Positions 42,949 to 52,795 of a stretch of 64,000 nucleotides of DNA are shown here, piece by piece. The stretch spans positions 1 through 64,000 of the forward strand of contig NZ_JBKKHQ010000008.1 in assembly GCF_046614695.1 (NCBI RefSeq). Reading direction: 5' to 3'. Made by a program: the position numbers and the translations under genes. Positions within the stretch are counted from its first letter, which is position 1, and every line of letters begins with the position of its first letter. Below the pieces are notes generated by a model. That model saw only the letters and a list, made by a program, of their open reading frames with translations. It made no database searches and was not told the origin of the DNA. This stretch comes from Pokkaliibacter sp046614695. GTDB lineage: Bacteria; Pseudomonadota; Gammaproteobacteria; Pseudomonadales; Balneatricaceae.

Positions 42949-43614
42949 ATGGACGTTAGTAACAAAGTTCTTATCGCTGATGATCATCCGCTGTTTCGTG
43001 CAGCGTTGAAGCAGGCGGTAAGCCAGGCCATTCCTCAGGCGATGGTAGTAGAAGCAGATACCTTGGAAGCGGCTCAGTCCGCTGCGGATGAACATCCAGA
43101 TGCGGATCTGGTCCTGCTGGATCTGCACATGCCGGATGCTAACGGCTTCTCTGGCCTGGTTTTCCTGCGTGGTCAGCACCCCGGTATTCCGGTGGTGATG
43201 GTATCCGGCAGTGAAGAGCCTCAGGTGATCCGTAAAGCGATGGATTACGGCGCTGCCGGGTTTATTCCCAAGTCGGCTTCTCTGGAAGTGATCGCTGAGG
43301 CCATTCAGGCCGTCATTGAAGGAGAAGAGTGGCTGCCAATCGATATCGATGATCTGGATGATCAGGTCACTGAAGAGGAAGCCAAGTTTGCTGAAGCGCT
43401 GGCGACGCTAACGCCGCAGCAGTTCCGTGTCCTCATGATGCTGACTGAAGGTCTGCTGAACAAACAGATCGCTTATGAGCTGAATGTCTCAGAAGCAACG
43501 ATCAAGGCTCACGTGACAGCGATCCTGCGCAAGCTGGGTGTGCATAGCCGCACCCAGGCGGTGATTGCCGCCAGCCAGTTGCTGGTGGACAAGCCCAAGG
43601 CTGAGCTGGAATAA
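42949..43614 (+). CDS. crbR: LuxR/NarL-type response regulator CrbR
   Basis: A 221-residue two-component regulator. The receiver has Asp58 in LVLLDLHMP. A LuxR-type helix-turn-helix is at the C-terminus (LTPQQFRVLMML, NKQIAYELNVSEATIKAHV). AAGGGG precedes the ATG. It is convergent with the CrbS-like hybrid kinase and lies beside acs and the acetate permease. In Vibrio and Pseudomonas the CrbS/CrbR pair controls the acetate switch (acs and permease). The name is assigned from context. Confidence 0.85.
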   Translation: MDVSNKVLIADDHPLFRAALKQAVSQAIPQAMVVEADTLEAAQSAADEHPDADLVLLDLHMPDANGFSGLVFLRGQHPGIPVVMVSGSEEPQVIRKAMDYGAAGFIPKSASLEVIAEAIQAVIEGEEWLPIDIDDLDDQVTEEEAKFAEALATLTPQQFRVLMMLTEGLLNKQIAYELNVSEATIKAHVTAILRKLGVHSRTQAVIAASQLLVDKPKAELE

Positions 43615-43628
43615 GCTTTAGCGATAAT

Positions 43629-43657
43629 AAAAAACGCAGCCCTGGCTGCGTTTTTTT
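43629..43657. terminator. bidirectional intrinsic terminator
   Basis: AAAAAACGCAGC / GCTGCGTTTTTT, a 12-bp stem with a 4-base loop and T-runs on both strands, between convergent crbR and crbS. Confidence 0.92.
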
Positions 43658-43673
43658 ATGCCCGAACACCGGA

Positions 43674-46600
43674 TCAGCTGGATGTGCCGGAGGTGCGCCC
43701 ATGGCGGGAAATCAGGGCGCGAAGAGCGGCAGGTTTCACCGGCTTTTGCAGCACAAAGGCGCCTGCCTGGTGAATTTCCTCCTTGATCTCTTCAGTACGG
43801 TCAGCGGTGATGACGATAGCAGGTAGCTGATCATCCTCCAGCTGCTTGCGGACGCCGGCAATCGCCATGACTCCGGTGAGGTCATTATCAAGGTGATAGT
43901 CGGCCAGCAGAATCGCCGGTTTCCACTCATCATTCACTTTCAAGATAGTAATGGCCGCCGCTTCCGAGAGGGCCGTTTTTACCTCGCAGCCCCAGCCTTC
44001 CAGCAGCACGCGCATCCCGTCCAGAATGCTTTGCTCATTATCGACCACCAGTACCGGCAGATTATCCAGACCGCCTTTACGACGGCTTACCACGCCGCCG
44101 CGGCGAGTCACATTCTGTACCTTGCTCACATCGCCCAGCGGTACATCGATAGAGAAGACCGTGCCTTTACCAACTTTGGAGCGCACATGAATGCTGTGGC
44201 CAAGAATGCGGGCGATACGATCAGTGATAGCCAGCCCCAGACCCAGACCCTTAACATCCGCATGCTGAGGGTTATTGATGCGTTTGAACTCTTCGAAAAT
44301 CTCGTGAATTTTATCCTCGGCGATGCCTACGCCGCTGTCCCACACTTCAATACGCATCGCATCATTCACCCGTCGTGCGCCTAGCAGCACCTTGCCACTG
44401 CGGGTGTAGCGGATCGCGTTACTCAGGAAGTTTTGCACCACGCGGCGCAGTAGCTGGTTATCGCTATGGATAACCTGCTGGGACATGACCAGCCTGAAGG
44501 ACAGGCCTTTTTCCTGTGCCAGCGCAGTGAATTCGGCTTTCAGCGCGCTGAACAGTCGCTCAATCGGGAAGTGGCTAAGGTTAGGCTGCAGTGCGCCCGC
44601 ATCCAGTTTGGAAATGTCCAGAATCGTGCTGATCAGTTCCTCGGCGGCTTTAAGGGAGCCATCAAGGTTGGTGACCAACTCCTGGGTGAAGTCATCATAA
44701 TGACGCTGTGATAGCGCTGAGGAGAACAGTCGCGCGGCATTCAGGGGTTGCAGCAGGTCATGGCTGGCCGCCGCCAGGAAGCGGGTTTTCGAGAGGTTGG
44801 CGGCCTCGGCTTCGCTCTTGGCCTGACGCAACTCATCTTCGATCAGCGAGCGAATAATGTTCTCTTTACGCAGCTCCTGGTTGGCAATTGAAAGCGCCTG
44901 AGTACGCTCGCGCACACGGGTTTCAAGATCCTCATTGGTTTCCTGCAACAGCATCTCGGCCTTGCGGCGCTCGCTGATGTCCACGTAAACCGCGAAGTAG
45001 CCGATGATGCGGCCTTCTTCGTTGATATGCGGCAGGTAGTTGACCTGGGCATAGCGTTCCTGATCTTCGCTGGAAGGAAGAGTAATTTCAAAGGACTGGC
45101 GCAGGCCGCGCAGTACCTGTTCGATAAAGGGCAGGCGTTGCTGATATTCATGCTCGGGCAGAATCTCTCGTGCCTGAGTGCCGACAACCACGGAGCGCTT
45201 CAGACCAAAGGTGTCTTCATAGGCTTGGTTGATGTAGCGATAACGGCCTTCGTTATCGAAATAGGCAATCAGCGCCGGCACGTTATCGGTGTAAATACGA
45301 ATACTGCGCTCACTTTCTCGCAGGGCCGATTCGGTTCGCTTGTACTGGGTAATATCGGTGTAAGTGGTGACATAACCGCCGCCCGGCATCTGGTTGCCAT
45401 GCACATCCAGCACCGTGCCATCAGCCCGATGGCGTTCATAGCTGTGGGAGTGCCCCTGATTGAGCATCTCCATACGTTTCACGACCTGATCCTCAGGGTC
45501 GCCCGGACCGAACTCACCCTGTAAGGCCAGATGGCGATACACCTCTTCAATGGGACGTCCGACACTGATCAGGCCTGGCGGATGAGAGAACATATCGAGA
45601 TAAGCGCGGTTCCAGACCATCAGCCGTTGCTGGTTATCCACCACGGTAATGCCGAGGCTGATGTTCTCGATGGTCGCCTGCAGCATGGAGCGGTTGAACT
45701 GCAGTGCCTGTGAGGCTTCATCGACGATGGTCACCACATCGCCGATCTGCATATCGCGACCACGCAGGGTCGAGCCAATGACGATACGAGCCGACGAGGC
45801 GCCGATGACACCGCCCAGCAGGCGTTCACAGAAGTGAATCAGATCCGAAGGCGCTTTTTCGTTGGCCGAGGGCAAACGCTGATGACGCTCATGATAAAAA
45901 CTGCGAAAGGCGCGTTGGGTACGTTCTACACCCAGGAAGCGCTCAGTCAGCATCTGCAGATCACCAATACTGATTTGTTCAACTGGTGCCCGTGAGCCGC
46001 CAAGTTCGCCATCATCCAGCGTATCGACAAAGCTGCTCGACTGAATACGGTCAATCAGGCGCTGATTGGCATTACGTGATACCCAGACATAAAGCGCGGT
46101 GTTAAGAAACAGGCTCCAGACCGTGCCGTGAGTGATCGGGTCCATGCCTTCCAGCCCAAAAAGCGCGTAGGGACGAAGCCAATGCAGGCCAAAAGGGCCG
46201 TTCTCCAGCAAGGATTGGGGCAGCAGGCCGGTATGGATAATGGCCGGCACTAGCAGAGTAAAAATCCAGACAGTGAAGCCAGCCAGTAAGCCTGCCATCA
46301 CGCCCTGACGGCTGCCTTTCTTCCAGTAAATACCGCCAATCAGCGCAGGGGCAAATTGCGCCACCGCCACAAAGGACATCAGGCCAATATCTGCCAGAGA
46401 GGTATCTGCGCCAAGGATGCGGTAATAGAAATAGGACATCAGCAGCAGGCAGAAAATAGTGACTCGGCGGGTGTTCAACAGTAGCGCTGCGATGTCTTCA
46501 TCACGGGTAATGCGGTTGCCACGAAGACGAAGCAGCAGTGGCATCACCAGATCATTACAGATCATGGTGCTTAGCGAGACGCAGGAGACGATGACCATAC

Positions 46601-47621
46601 TGGTCGCCGCTGAGAGGCCGCCAAGGTAAACAAACATGGCCAGATGATCAGCGCTGGCGCTCAAAGGCAGGGTCAGGACAAAGCTGTCTGCATTCACAAA
46701 GCCGGACGGGAAGTTGGCCATGCCCGCCGTCGCGATGGGCAGAACAAACAGGCTCATCAGGATCATATAAAGCGGGAACAGCCAGCGAGCCGTGCGAAGA
46801 TCGCGCGAGTGGGTGTTTTCGACCACCGTCATATGAAACTGACGAGGTAAACAGATCACGGCCAGCACGGCCAGAATGCATTCGGTGACGAAGCTGCCTC
46901 CGAACAGGTCGCCGCTGAAATTGGTGTTATTTTCCAGCTGCACTGAGGTTTTGAGGTAGAGGTCTTCAAAGCCGTTATAGATGCCAAACACCACAAAGAA
47001 GCCAACGGCCAGAAAGGCCATCAGTTTGATCACTGATTCAAAAGCGATCGCCAGCACCATGCCCTGATGGTGCTCCGTGGCGTCAATCTGGCGGGTGCCA
47101 AAGAGAATGGCAAAGATTGCCATCAGCAAGGCCACAAACAAGGCCGTGTCACTGCCACTTTCGACCGTTGTACTGGTAATGCCGGTCAGCACATTAAAGC
47201 TCATGGCCACCGCTTTCAGCTGCAAGGCGATGTAGGGCAGGGTGCTCAGCACGGTCATGCAGGCGACTAGTGCGCCCAAGCCCTGACTTTTGCCGTAGCG
47301 TGAGGCGATAAAATCAGAAACGGAGGTGATGTTCTGTTTTTTGCTGACCTGAATCAGCTTGCGCATTAAATGCAGGCCGAAAACAAAAACAACGATGGGG
47401 CCAATATAGGTGGCGAGAAATTCCCAGCCGGTGGAGGCCGCACGTCCAACGGCGCCGTAATAGGTCCAGGAGGTGCAATAAGCCGCCAGAGAAAGGGCGT
47501 AGATATAAGGGCGGCGTTTGCCTTCACGCATGCGCGGCTGGCGGTCGCCCCAATAGGCAATGCCAAACAGCAGACCCAGGTAGGCCAGTGATATCACGAT
47601 GATCAACCAACCTTGCAGCAT
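43674..47621 (-). CDS. crbS: SSS-transporter/hybrid histidine kinase CrbS
   Basis: A 1315-residue membrane sensor. Residues 1 to about 530 form a sodium:solute-symporter-type domain of many membrane helices (WLIIVISLAYLGLLFGI at the N-terminus). Two PAS segments follow at about 670-900, a short coiled linker, HisKA with phospho-acceptor His954 in AAASHDLLQPLNAA, HATPase (WDSGVGIAEDK, GLGLGLAITDR) and a C-terminal receiver with Asp1241 in LLADYHLDND. The start at 47621 is chosen because GAGGGAG lies eight bases upstream, better than ATGs 33 and 60 bases earlier. The CrbS name rests on architecture and the acs/permease neighbourhood. Confidence 0.88.
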   Translation of the reverse strand: MLQGWLIIVISLAYLGLLFGIAYWGDRQPRMREGKRRPYIYALSLAAYCTSWTYYGAVGRAASTGWEFLATYIGPIVVFVFGLHLMRKLIQVSKKQNITSVSDFIASRYGKSQGLGALVACMTVLSTLPYIALQLKAVAMSFNVLTGITSTTVESGSDTALFVALLMAIFAILFGTRQIDATEHHQGMVLAIAFESVIKLMAFLAVGFFVVFGIYNGFEDLYLKTSVQLENNTNFSGDLFGGSFVTECILAVLAVICLPRQFHMTVVENTHSRDLRTARWLFPLYMILMSLFVLPIATAGMANFPSGFVNADSFVLTLPLSASADHLAMFVYLGGLSAATSMVIVSCVSLSTMICNDLVMPLLLRLRGNRITRDEDIAALLLNTRRVTIFCLLLMSYFYYRILGADTSLADIGLMSFVAVAQFAPALIGGIYWKKGSRQGVMAGLLAGFTVWIFTLLVPAIIHTGLLPQSLLENGPFGLHWLRPYALFGLEGMDPITHGTVWSLFLNTALYVWVSRNANQRLIDRIQSSSFVDTLDDGELGGSRAPVEQISIGDLQMLTERFLGVERTQRAFRSFYHERHQRLPSANEKAPSDLIHFCERLLGGVIGASSARIVIGSTLRGRDMQIGDVVTIVDEASQALQFNRSMLQATIENISLGITVVDNQQRLMVWNRAYLDMFSHPPGLISVGRPIEEVYRHLALQGEFGPGDPEDQVVKRMEMLNQGHSHSYERHRADGTVLDVHGNQMPGGGYVTTYTDITQYKRTESALRESERSIRIYTDNVPALIAYFDNEGRYRYINQAYEDTFGLKRSVVVGTQAREILPEHEYQQRLPFIEQVLRGLRQSFEITLPSSEDQERYAQVNYLPHINEEGRIIGYFAVYVDISERRKAEMLLQETNEDLETRVRERTQALSIANQELRKENIIRSLIEDELRQAKSEAEAANLSKTRFLAAASHDLLQPLNAARLFSSALSQRHYDDFTQELVTNLDGSLKAAEELISTILDISKLDAGALQPNLSHFPIERLFSALKAEFTALAQEKGLSFRLVMSQQVIHSDNQLLRRVVQNFLSNAIRYTRSGKVLLGARRVNDAMRIEVWDSGVGIAEDKIHEIFEEFKRINNPQHADVKGLGLGLAITDRIARILGHSIHVRSKVGKGTVFSIDVPLGDVSKVQNVTRRGGVVSRRKGGLDNLPVLVVDNEQSILDGMRVLLEGWGCEVKTALSEAAAITILKVNDEWKPAILLADYHLDNDLTGVMAIAGVRKQLEDDQLPAIVITADRTEEIKEEIHQAGAFVLQKPVKPAALRALISRHGRTSGTSS

Positions 47622-47901
47622 GCCTGGGGCTCCCTCTGAAAAAATGTTAGCCATTGTAAGTGGTTTTAAGGCAAATCTCACGGCAACTGACGTCCTGGCG
47701 ACTCTTGATCCTGATCAAGGCTCCTAGTGCTTTGGTCGAGTTTTTATTCACACTTTGTGCGAGTTTTCTGGAAAAAATCAGGCGGGCGACTAATGTTTCA
47801 TTACGTTGCTACTAAAGTTGATCTATCAGTTACAAAAGCCTTTGCTAGATTTGAATTGGTAAACCCCTGTTCCCTGATTCTCACATCGGAAGGAAGGTCC
47901 C

Positions 47902-48168
47902 ATGAGCGTGAATAATGATAAAAACAATGCCAGGGCATACTGGAAAGAAAACGTCAGAATAATTCTGACCTATCTTGTTATCTGGTTTCTGGCCTCTTTT
48001 GGCTGCGGCATCATTTTTGTGGAGCCGCTTAATACCGTGCAATTCTTTGGATTCAAACTGGGCTTCTGGTTTGCTCAGCAAGGCTCCGTTTATATCTTCC
48101 TTATTCTGATTGTGGCGTATGCCATCAGCATGAATAAGCTTGATGAAAAATATGACGTGCACGAATAA
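47902..48168 (+). CDS. DUF4212 small membrane subunit of acetate permease
   Basis: An 88-residue membrane protein with two transmembrane helices (ILTYLVIWFLASFGCGIIFV and a second one near YIFLILIVAYAI). It matches the DUF4212 family, always found upstream of VC_2705-type sodium:solute symporters. GGAAGG precedes the ATG. It is co-directional with the permease 77 bases downstream and divergent from crbS. Confidence 0.88.
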   Translation: MSVNNDKNNARAYWKENVRIILTYLVIWFLASFGCGIIFVEPLNTVQFFGFKLGFWFAQQGSVYIFLILIVAYAISMNKLDEKYDVHE

Positions 48169-48245
48169 ACGTTGTCGAAAATAACCAAGTAGTACGCTGT
48201 ACCTAAAAAAATAATTACGCAATCCATTACGGAAGGTATGAAGCT

Positions 48246-50075
48246 ATGAGTTTGGATATCCTGACTTATTTATTCGTCGGGGCAAGTTTCGCGCTCTATA
48301 TAGGGATTGCGATCTGGTCCCGTGCCGGTAGCACGAAAGAGTTCTATGTTGCCGGTGGCGGCGTTTCTCCCATGGCCAATGGTATGGCTACCGCAGCGGA
48401 CTGGATGTCTGCGGCTTCCTTTATTTCTCTGGCGGGTATTGTTTCCTTTGCGGGTTACAACGGTTCGGCTTACATCATGGGCTGGACGGGCGGTTATGTG
48501 CTGCTGGCACTGCTGCTGGCGCCTTACCTGCGCAAGTTTGGCAAGTTCACCGTGCCTGATTTCGTGGGTGACCGCTATTACTCCTCTACTGCACGCACTG
48601 TGGCCGTTATCTGTGCGATCTTCGTGTCCTTTACCTATGTTGCCGGCCAGATGCGCGGAGTTGGGATCGTGTTCTCACGCTTCCTGCATGTCTCTATCGA
48701 GATGGGTGTTGTCATCGGCATGATCATCGTTTTCTTCTACGCCGTGCTGGGCGGGATGAAAGGGATCACCTATACCCAGGTGGCGCAGTACTGTGTGCTG
48801 ATTTTCGCCTACACCGTTCCTGCCATCTTCCTGACCTTGCAGGTTACCGGGCATGTGCTGCCGCAGCTTGGTTTAGGGGCGGATGTCGATCCGTCGTTTA
48901 ACGCAGCCTGGGGAGGGAAGCCTGTACTCGAGGTGCTCGATGGGTTAGTGCAGGAGCTCGGATTTACCGCCTATACGACCCAGGGTACAGACAGCCTCTT
49001 TAACCTGTTCTTCTTCACCATCGCCTTGATGGCAGGAACGGCAGGTCTGCCTCACGTTATTGTGCGCTTCTTTACCGTGCCTCGTGTTAAGGATGCACGC
49101 GTCTCTGCAGGCTGGGCTCTTCTTTTCATCGCGATTCTCTATACCGTAGTGCCATCCGTAGGTGCGATTGGGCGTCTGAACCTGATCAATACCGTCAACG
49201 GCGCAGAAGGTACCGGTACAACCTATAGCGAAATGCCAACCTGGTTTAAAAACTGGGAAAGTTCTGGCCTGATCGCCTGGGAAGATGTGAATGGTGATGG
49301 CAAGGTGCAGTACGCTGCAGGCAGCCCCTTCGTGGGCGGCAAGCCACAGTTTGAGGGCGATCAGCGTGCTGAAGACGGTCACCGTCTGGTGTCCAATGCT
49401 ATCGAGGGTGCAACTTTTGATGCGACCAAACAGCCATTTGCCAACGAAGTCTACGTTGACCGTGACATCATGGTGCTGGCTAACCCTGAAATTGCCCAGT
49501 TGCCTGATTGGGTAATCGCACTGGTTGCCGCAGGTGCCATCGCGGCTGCATTGTCGACAGCAGCTGGTTTGCTGCTGGTTATCTCCACTTCCATCTCTCA
49601 TGATTTGTTCAAGAAAACCCTGACTCCCAATATGACCGAGAAGCAGGAGCTCCTGTCGGCTCGTTTGGCTGCCATCGTGGCTATCGTCATCGCCGGTTAC
49701 TTCGGGCTTAACCCGCCCGGGTTCGTGGCTCAGGTGGTGGCGCTTGCCTTTGGTCTGGCGGCGGCGTCTTTCTTCCCGGCGATTGTGATGGGTATTTTCT
49801 CTAAGCGCATGAATAAGGAAGGTGCGATCAGCGGTATGGTGATTGGTCTTGTGATCACTGCCGCCTACATCGTTTACTTCAAATTTATGGGCGGGTCACC
49901 TGACCAGTACTTCATGGGCCTGACTCCTGAAGCCTTTGGTACGGTGGGGATGGTTGTGAACTTTGTGGTTGCGATGGTGGTTTCGTCCATGACACCTCCT
50001 CCTCCTGAAGAGGTTCAGCATGTGGTTGAGGACATTCGTATCCCCCGTGGTGCGGGTGCTGCACAGAACCACTAA
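48246..50075 (+). CDS. sodium:solute symporter (ActP-like acetate permease)
   Basis: A 609-residue SSS-family transporter of the VC_2705 subfamily with about 13 membrane helices. It starts with a helix followed by SRAGSTKEFYVAGGG and a conserved ADWMSAASFISLAG. A large hydrophilic insertion (about residues 320-405) carries an EF-hand-like D-x-N-x-D-G loop (EDVNGDGKVQ), suggesting a metal-binding external loop. It probably imports acetate or a similar carboxylate under CrbS/CrbR control. GGAAGG precedes the start. Confidence 0.9.
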   Translation: MSLDILTYLFVGASFALYIGIAIWSRAGSTKEFYVAGGGVSPMANGMATAADWMSAASFISLAGIVSFAGYNGSAYIMGWTGGYVLLALLLAPYLRKFGKFTVPDFVGDRYYSSTARTVAVICAIFVSFTYVAGQMRGVGIVFSRFLHVSIEMGVVIGMIIVFFYAVLGGMKGITYTQVAQYCVLIFAYTVPAIFLTLQVTGHVLPQLGLGADVDPSFNAAWGGKPVLEVLDGLVQELGFTAYTTQGTDSLFNLFFFTIALMAGTAGLPHVIVRFFTVPRVKDARVSAGWALLFIAILYTVVPSVGAIGRLNLINTVNGAEGTGTTYSEMPTWFKNWESSGLIAWEDVNGDGKVQYAAGSPFVGGKPQFEGDQRAEDGHRLVSNAIEGATFDATKQPFANEVYVDRDIMVLANPEIAQLPDWVIALVAAGAIAAALSTAAGLLLVISTSISHDLFKKTLTPNMTEKQELLSARLAAIVAIVIAGYFGLNPPGFVAQVVALAFGLAAASFFPAIVMGIFSKRMNKEGAISGMVIGLVITAAYIVYFKFMGGSPDQYFMGLTPEAFGTVGMVVNFVVAMVVSSMTPPPPEEVQHVVEDIRIPRGAGAAQNH

Positions 50076-50100
50076 TTCATTCGTCCTATAGCACGGCCTG

Positions 50101-50128
50101 CACACTCCCTTCGGGGAGTGTGTTTTTT
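50101..50128 (+). terminator. intrinsic terminator after acetate permease
   Basis: A 9-bp stem CACACTCCC/GGGAGTGTG with a TTCG tetraloop followed by TTTTTT. Confidence 0.93.
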
Positions 50129-50174
50129 CTGCCGACGTACCGGCCAGCTTCTAGCCTGACAACAGGACTGTCTT

Positions 50175-52010
50175 ATGACGGCAAGCTTTGATGCGGACAA
50201 ACCTCCTTTTAACTTACTGAGCGAAGGCGAACTGGACCTTTTACGGCGTAATCTGGATATCGCCTATTTCAAAAAAGGCGAAGTGATTATTGGTGCAGGA
50301 GAGGTGCCGGAAGGGCTGCATTTGTTACTCAAAGGTCGAGTGGCAGAAGAGGATCAGGCTGATAAGGATGCCCCGGCCCCGCTTCGGCATACCTATGTTC
50401 ATTACACTCAGGATGACTACTTTGGTGCCTGGTCTTCATTAAGAGGCTCGGCCATCCATGACTTTATCGCGGTGGAGGAGACGATCTGTCATATCCTGCC
50501 AACCGCAAAACTGCTGGAGCTTATGGCCGCTAATCAGGCCTTTGGCGAGTATTTTCGCACCAGTTTTGCCAGTCGAACCCAACTGCGAGCCGCCACACCG
50601 CACAATCATGACATGACGGAATTCATGCTGGCGCGTGTCTCCAGTTGTATGCGTGAGCCATTAATCGTGCTCGAAGGCACCAGCCTTCGTGAAGGGTATC
50701 AACTGATGAAAAATCAGCAGGTCGACTGCCTGCTGGTTCGTCGCAACACCCGATATGGCATGGTCACTGGCTCGGACATGCTGACGGCACTGCTGGATCA
50801 GGCGCTGCCTGCCGATACCGATGTGGCGAGCATTGCTTCATACCGGCTGGTTCAGCTTCCTGAGGATGACTATCTCTTTAATGCGCTGGTCCAGATGACA
50901 GAGCATCGAATTGAGCGGGTGGTGATCGGCAAGGTGGATGAGGTCATTGGTATTGTCGAGCTGACCGATATTCTTAGTTACTTTTCAAACCACTCCCATG
51001 TGATTGGCTTACGGATAGATCGTGCCCAAACTATGGAAGATCTTGAAGAAGCTGCTGCTGTTCTGAATTCATTAATTACCGGGCTCAATGTACACGGAGT
51101 GAAAATTCGCTTCGTCATGGAGCTGATTGCGGCAATGAATGAAAAGATTATGGCGAAGCTCTTTCATTTACTGGTACCGGAAGGTGTTCAGCCACATGTC
51201 TGCCTGCTGGTCATGGGCAGTGAAGGTCGGCGTGAGCAGATACTGAAAACCGATCAGGACAATGCGCTACTGATGCGCAATGGCCTGGATTGGCCGGAAG
51301 GCCCAAGAATACTTGGCCGCTTCAGTGAGATGTTAGCGAAGTTCGGTTATCCACCCTGTACAGGCGGGATTATGGTTTCCAATGCGGACTGGGTTATGAG
51401 CCTGGCGCAGTGGACGGAGCATTTGCGGGACTGGTCAACTCAGCCTCGTGGCGACAATCTTCTCAAACTCGCTATTGCTGTTGATGCTCATCCGGTGGCG
51501 GGTAATGCCGCCTTGTTTAAAGCGTCCCGAAACTGGTTTATGCGCTCCTTACAGGAGAATCAGATCTTCTTTGCGCATTTTGCCAAAGCAGTACTGAGCT
51601 TTGCGACCCCTCTGACTTTCTTTGGCGGAATCCGCAAGCAACAGCATGGATTGGATATCAAAAAAGGCGGTATTTTCCCGCTGGTGCATGGTGTTCGGGC
51701 GCTGGCACTGGAGCATCGTGTTCTGGAAACCAATACCTTTAAACGTGTCGAGGCGCTTGTTCAGTTGGGGGTGCTTTCTGATGAAATGGGGCAGGATTTA
51801 TCCCATGCCCTTGGGCTGTTTATTCAGCTTCGAATGCAGCAACAGGTTGAGCGCCTGGAAAGGGGCGCGGCCTCAGTCGCGGATGACTCGAACATGCTGG
51901 TGGTAGAGCTGCTGGATCGGTTGGATCGGGATCTGCTTCGCGAGGCGCTTCATATCGTTAAAAACTTTAAACAGTTTTTGACCCAGCGATATCGCCTGGA
52001 GTCCTTATGA
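50175..52010 (+). CDS. CNB-CBS-DUF294 putative nucleotidyltransferase
   Basis: A 611-residue signalling protein. It has an N-terminal cyclic-nucleotide-binding-like domain (about 15-120), a CBS pair (about 150-270) and a DUF294 nucleotidyltransferase-like domain with VMGSEGRREQILKTDQDNALL-type active-site sequence near 350-370 (G-S-x-G-R, D-x-D). A DUF294_C helical domain is at about 470-605. Its usual neighbours are an acetate permease and a DnaQ-type exonuclease, as here. The substrate is unknown. It is coupled to the next gene by a four-base overlap. Confidence 0.88.
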   Translation: MTASFDADKPPFNLLSEGELDLLRRNLDIAYFKKGEVIIGAGEVPEGLHLLLKGRVAEEDQADKDAPAPLRHTYVHYTQDDYFGAWSSLRGSAIHDFIAVEETICHILPTAKLLELMAANQAFGEYFRTSFASRTQLRAATPHNHDMTEFMLARVSSCMREPLIVLEGTSLREGYQLMKNQQVDCLLVRRNTRYGMVTGSDMLTALLDQALPADTDVASIASYRLVQLPEDDYLFNALVQMTEHRIERVVIGKVDEVIGIVELTDILSYFSNHSHVIGLRIDRAQTMEDLEEAAAVLNSLITGLNVHGVKIRFVMELIAAMNEKIMAKLFHLLVPEGVQPHVCLLVMGSEGRREQILKTDQDNALLMRNGLDWPEGPRILGRFSEMLAKFGYPPCTGGIMVSNADWVMSLAQWTEHLRDWSTQPRGDNLLKLAIAVDAHPVAGNAALFKASRNWFMRSLQENQIFFAHFAKAVLSFATPLTFFGGIRKQQHGLDIKKGGIFPLVHGVRALALEHRVLETNTFKRVEALVQLGVLSDEMGQDLSHALGLFIQLRMQQQVERLERGAASVADDSNMLVVELLDRLDRDLLREALHIVKNFKQFLTQRYRLESL

Positions 52011-52639
52011 AGTATCGGCTGATGCGTCATTACTGGCGCTGGAAAGAGGCGAGAACCCAGCAGTCTGGACCCTATCAGGTACTGTTTGAGCCTTATGAGG
52101 GTGATGAGGTGGTGTCACTGGATTGTGAAACCACAACACTGGATGTGAATGCTGCAGAGGTGCTGACTATTGGGGCGGTAAAAATTCGTCGTGGACGACG
52201 CGTCACTGTCAGTGATCGTCTGGATATCACCCTCAAGCCTCCCCGTCAGTTTCGACCGGAAACCGTGCCTTTTCATCGTATTCGAGAGATGGATCTGGAG
52301 TCTGGAATCAGTATTGAAGAAGCGTTAACGCAATTACTGGCCTATATCGGTAATCGTCCCATTCTGGGCTATTACGTTCATTACGATCTGGCGGTATTGG
52401 ACAAGTTTCTATTTCCTTATTTAGGCTTCCATCTGCCTAACAAAGCGATTGAGCTTTCAGACGTGTACCACAGCATTATTAAGTGGCGCTCATTAGGTGG
52501 AGGTGTGGACCTGCGATTTGACACTATCGCCAAATCCCTCGATTTACCTATCATCGAGCGGCATACCGCGCTGGGGGATGCCATCACGGTGGCGCTTATG
52601 TACGTTCGATTAACCCAAGGTGACAGCCTCGCTCTATAG
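52007..52639 (+). CDS. DnaQ-like 3'-5' exonuclease
   Basis: A 210-residue DEDDh exonuclease. Asp and Glu are in SLDCETTTLD (Exo I). YYVHYDLAVLDKF matches Exo II. HTALGDAI near the C-terminus gives His and Asp of Exo III. It is related to the epsilon subunit of DNA polymerase III but is a stand-alone family member encoded with DUF294 proteins. A 6-bp hairpin at 52628-52643 covers the stop codon. Confidence 0.87.
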   Translation: MKYRLMRHYWRWKEARTQQSGPYQVLFEPYEGDEVVSLDCETTTLDVNAAEVLTIGAVKIRRGRRVTVSDRLDITLKPPRQFRPETVPFHRIREMDLESGISIEEALTQLLAYIGNRPILGYYVHYDLAVLDKFLFPYLGFHLPNKAIELSDVYHSIIKWRSLGGGVDLRFDTIAKSLDLPIIERHTALGDAITVALMYVRLTQGDSLAL

Positions 52640-52795
52640 CGAGCCATCACCTAGAATTAAGGAAAGTCCCGTTTCCTGTTGGCTGGCTTAGGTAAGTCCT
52701 TTGTATTTTTGAGTATTTTCAGTAAGATGCGAAGATTGGGGGAACCACTGGCAAGTGAGTTCGGGGCGAAGTAGCGAAATAAAGGAGGGATAAAG

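Noticed and set aside
52640..52795. Sigma-54 promoter for fliE (TGGCAA at 52749)
   Set aside because: The -12 element would read TTCG instead of TTGC at the required spacing, so it was not annotated.
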